Assembly: GCA_029778965.1 (NCBI GenBank)
Contig: JAKPBL010000157.1
Coordinates: 1 to 16,331 of the forward strand
Direction of reading: 5' to 3'
From: Bacteroidota bacterium
GTDB lineage: Bacteria > Bacteroidota > Bacteroidia > Chitinophagales > Chitinophagaceae
DNA: 16,331 nucleotides
The position numbers were made by a program, and so were the translations under genes. Shown piece by piece: positions 14,135-16,331 of the stretch. The stretch's first letter is position 1. Each line of letters begins with the position of its first letter. Below the pieces are notes generated by a model. It was not told the DNA's origin and did no database searches. It saw only the letters and a program-made list of their open reading frames with translations.

Positions 14135-16331
14135 ATGACAGGTAAAATTGCTTCTCTGGCAAAGCTTCAACAGGAAGGAAAAAATATTTCCGCTTTACCG
14201 TTTTCCATCCGGATCTTACTCGAAAACGTATTGCGCAACCACGATGGTTTTGGCATTACCGACGAACATCTCGACACGCTGGTCAACTGGACGCCCGGGG
14301 GTACGGACAAGGAGGTGCCGTTCAAGCCGGCCAGGGTGCTGATGCAGGATTTCACCGGTGTACCTGCCGTGGTCGACCTGGCGTCCATTCGCGCCGAAGT
14401 GGTACGGCGGGGGAAGGATGGCGGCAAGATCAACCCGCTGATCCCGGTCGACCTGGTAGTGGATCATTCGGTACAGGTCGATTTCTTTGGTACCGACTAT
14501 GCCTACACGAAGAATGTGGTGTACGAATATGAGCGCAACAAAGAGCGATACCAGTTGCTCAAATGGGCGCAGCAGGCCTTTGACAATTTCACGGTGGTGC
14601 CGCCCGGTATGGGTATCTGTCACCAGGTGAACCTTGAATACCTGGCGAAGGCCGTGATCGAGCGCGACGGCTGGGTATTTCCCGATTCGCTGGTGGGCAC
14701 CGATTCACATACGCCCATGGTGAACGGCATCGGTGTCATGGCCTGGGGCGTAGGCGGTATTGAAGCCGAAGCAGCCCTGCTGGGGCAGCCGGTTTATTTT
14801 ACCTGTCCGCAGGTGGTGGGCCTCGAGCTTACCGGCAAGCTCAGCGAAGGCATCACCGCCACCGACCTGGTGCTGGCCATCACCGAACTGCTTCGCAAGT
14901 ATGGTGTGGTTGGTAAGTTCGTGGAGGTGTTCGGCGATGCGCTCGATTATTTATCGGTGCCGGATCGCGCTACCATTTCCAATATGTCGCCCGAGTTCGG
15001 CTGCACCGTCACCTATTTCCCCATCGATGCGCAGACGCTCGATTATATGCGTCGCACCAATCGTTCGGAAGCGCAGGTGAAGCTGGTGGAAGAATATTGC
15101 AAGGCGAATATGCTGTGGCGCACCGGTAGTGAAAAAATCACCTACTCTGATGTGCTGCGGCTCGATTGCAGCGCCATCCAGCCGGCGGTGGCCGGCCCCA
15201 AGCGCCCGCAGGATCGGGTGCTTGTAAAAGAACTGCATGATCAGTTCAGCGACCTGCTGGCTAAGGAGTACCAACGGGTATACACACCCGAAGGCAAGCG
15301 GCGCGACAGCGCCTGGCTGTCGGAAGGCGGATCGGGCACCACTTTTACCTATGAAGTGCAGAAATACAACGACGAAGTGGCGGTGGAGGTGGACAGCCTG
15401 CAATCGGTACGGATAAAGCTGCGCAACCAGGAATATGTATTGAGCGACGGATCGATCGTGATCGCCGCCATTACCAGTTGTACCAATACCTCAAACCCCA
15501 GCGTAATGGTGGGAGCGGGGCTGGTGGCGCGCAAGGCCATTGCGCGGGGGCTGACCACCAAGCCCTGGGTAAAGACCAGCCTGGCGCCCGGCTCGAAAGT
15601 GGTGACCAGCTACCTGGAGCGTGCCGGGCTGATGACCGACCTGGAGGCGTTGCGTTTTCATACGGTGGGTTATGGCTGCACCAGTTGCATTGGTAACAGC
15701 GGTCCGCTGCCGCCGCATATCGCTGAAGCGGTGGAAAAGGGAAAGCTGATCGTGGCGTCGGTATTGTCGGGCAACCGGAATTTTGAAGCGCGGGTGCATC
15801 CGCAGGTGAAAATGAATTTCCTGGCTTCGCCGATGCTGGTGGTGGCCTATGCCCTTGTAGGGCGCATCGATATCAACCTCATCACCGACCCGTTGGGATA
15901 TGATCCCAATGGCGAAGCCGTGTACCTGCGCGATATCTGGCCCAGCCAGCAGGAGATCAATGATGCGATGAGCCGCGCGTTGAGCACTTCCGATTTCGAG
16001 AAGGCTTATGGCGTGATCTTCGATGGCGATGAGCAGTGGCAGGGCCTGCATGCACCCCTGGGCCAAAGTTATCACTGGAGCAGCGACAGCACCTATATCA
16101 GGGAAGCGTCGTTCTTCAAAGAGCTGCCGGACAACCCGCCGCCCATTACGGATATCTCGGCCGCACGGGTATTGCTGAAGCTCGGCGATTCGGTGACCAC
16201 CGATCATATCTCGCCGGCGGGCTCGTTCAAGGCCGATACCGCGGCGGGAAAATACCTGATCGATCGCGGCATCGATCCCCGGCTATTCAATTCTTACGGG
16301 TCACGGCGTGGCAATGAAGAGGTGATGGTGC
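14135..16331 (+). CDS. acnA: Aconitate hydratase, AcnA/IRP type (partial, runs off right edge)
   Basis: AcnA converts citrate to isocitrate through cis-aconitate with a [4Fe-4S] cluster in the TCA cycle. The visible 732 residues cover the cluster-binding domains and the start of the swivel domain; the usual length is about 900, so the last fifth is missing. Family blocks seen in order are LLENVLRN, ARVLMQDFTGVPAVVDLA, DLVVDHSVQVD, GICHQVNLEYL, GTDSHTPMVNG, WGVGGIEAEAALLGQP, GPKRPQDRV, ITSCTNTSNPS with Cys449, GYGCTSCIGNSGPLP with Cys515 and Cys518, SGNRNFEARVHP, GDSVTTDHISPAG and NSYGSRRGNEEVM. All three cluster cysteines are present. Between PQDRV and ITSCTN the protein is about 30 residues longer than E. 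coli AcnA as remembered. The start at 14135 is supported by an in-frame stop at 14108-14110 and no other ATG between. It is AcnA type, not AcnB, because the cysteine and active-site order is that of the IRP group. Confidence 0.95.
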   Translation, partial: MTGKIASLAKLQQEGKNISALPFSIRILLENVLRNHDGFGITDEHLDTLVNWTPGGTDKEVPFKPARVLMQDFTGVPAVVDLASIRAEVVRRGKDGGKINPLIPVDLVVDHSVQVDFFGTDYAYTKNVVYEYERNKERYQLLKWAQQAFDNFTVVPPGMGICHQVNLEYLAKAVIERDGWVFPDSLVGTDSHTPMVNGIGVMAWGVGGIEAEAALLGQPVYFTCPQVVGLELTGKLSEGITATDLVLAITELLRKYGVVGKFVEVFGDALDYLSVPDRATISNMSPEFGCTVTYFPIDAQTLDYMRRTNRSEAQVKLVEEYCKANMLWRTGSEKITYSDVLRLDCSAIQPAVAGPKRPQDRVLVKELHDQFSDLLAKEYQRVYTPEGKRRDSAWLSEGGSGTTFTYEVQKYNDEVAVEVDSLQSVRIKLRNQEYVLSDGSIVIAAITSCTNTSNPSVMVGAGLVARKAIARGLTTKPWVKTSLAPGSKVVTSYLERAGLMTDLEALRFHTVGYGCTSCIGNSGPLPPHIAEAVEKGKLIVASVLSGNRNFEARVHPQVKMNFLASPMLVVAYALVGRIDINLITDPLGYDPNGEAVYLRDIWPSQQEINDAMSRALSTSDFEKAYGVIFDGDEQWQGLHAPLGQSYHWSSDSTYIREASFFKELPDNPPPITDISAARVLLKLGDSVTTDHISPAGSFKADTAAGKYLIDRGIDPRLFNSYGSRRGNEEVMV

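Noticed and set aside
15491..16207. Minus-strand open frame (238 codons) opposite aconitase
   Set aside because: It lies wholly antisense to strongly conserved acnA sequence; its composition is that of a shadow frame and it has no recognisable domain.

Overview
The window looks like chromosomal DNA of a Bacteroidota member, most likely family Chitinophagaceae. Four things suggest this: the protein families present (DUF4230, YkuD_2-type L,D-transpeptidase, FtsX/MacB-type permease with no ATPase partner, M1-like protein fused to a predicted outer-membrane barrel), copies of the Bacteroidota -7 promoter motif TAnnTTTG in short intergenic gaps, the lack of strong Shine-Dalgarno sequences, and a moderately high GC content. 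The taxonomic call is an inference from gene content. No rRNA, tRNA, CRISPR array, transposase or phage gene was seen, and no gap between genes reaches 300 bp.

Layout. At 1-936 two DUF4230 genes lie in tandem on the minus strand with a 4-bp overlap; the second runs off the left edge. Only 11 bp away and divergent is ispD (948-1628), an isoprenoid-precursor enzyme. At 1633-7515 (minus) four genes are packed like one operon: a GnnA-like Gfo/Idh/MocA sugar-nucleotide oxidoreductase, a polyprenyl-phosphate sugar-1-phosphate transferase (WbaP/WcaJ type), an 857-residue M1-peptidase-like protein that has lost its zinc ligands and carries a predicted outer-membrane barrel, and a FemAB-like GNAT acyltransferase. 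Just upstream is a YkuD_2 L,D-transpeptidase (7551-8291). A 218-bp divergent gap then leads to an S9 serine peptidase (8510-10768), a short cluster of palindromic repeats, and a large FtsX/MacB-type permease (10923-13295). Convergent to it is a YycJ/WalJ-like metallo-beta-lactamase-fold hydrolase (13298-14086). Divergent from that is acnA (aconitase), cut by the right edge.

How it fits together. Most of the window concerns the cell envelope: lipid-linked glycan initiation, peptidoglycan cross-linking, a secreted peptidase and a lipoprotein-type permease. ispD (precursor of the polyprenyl carrier) and acnA (TCA cycle) are housekeeping genes. The best candidate for something undescribed is the four-gene block 1633-7515. 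It couples a sugar-nucleotide oxidoreductase and a glycan-initiating transferase to a catalytically dead M1-fold/barrel protein and a FemAB-like acyltransferase. The second most unusual feature is the three-copy 12-mer palindrome cluster immediately after the S9 peptidase stop codon, which can form two mutually exclusive hairpins.
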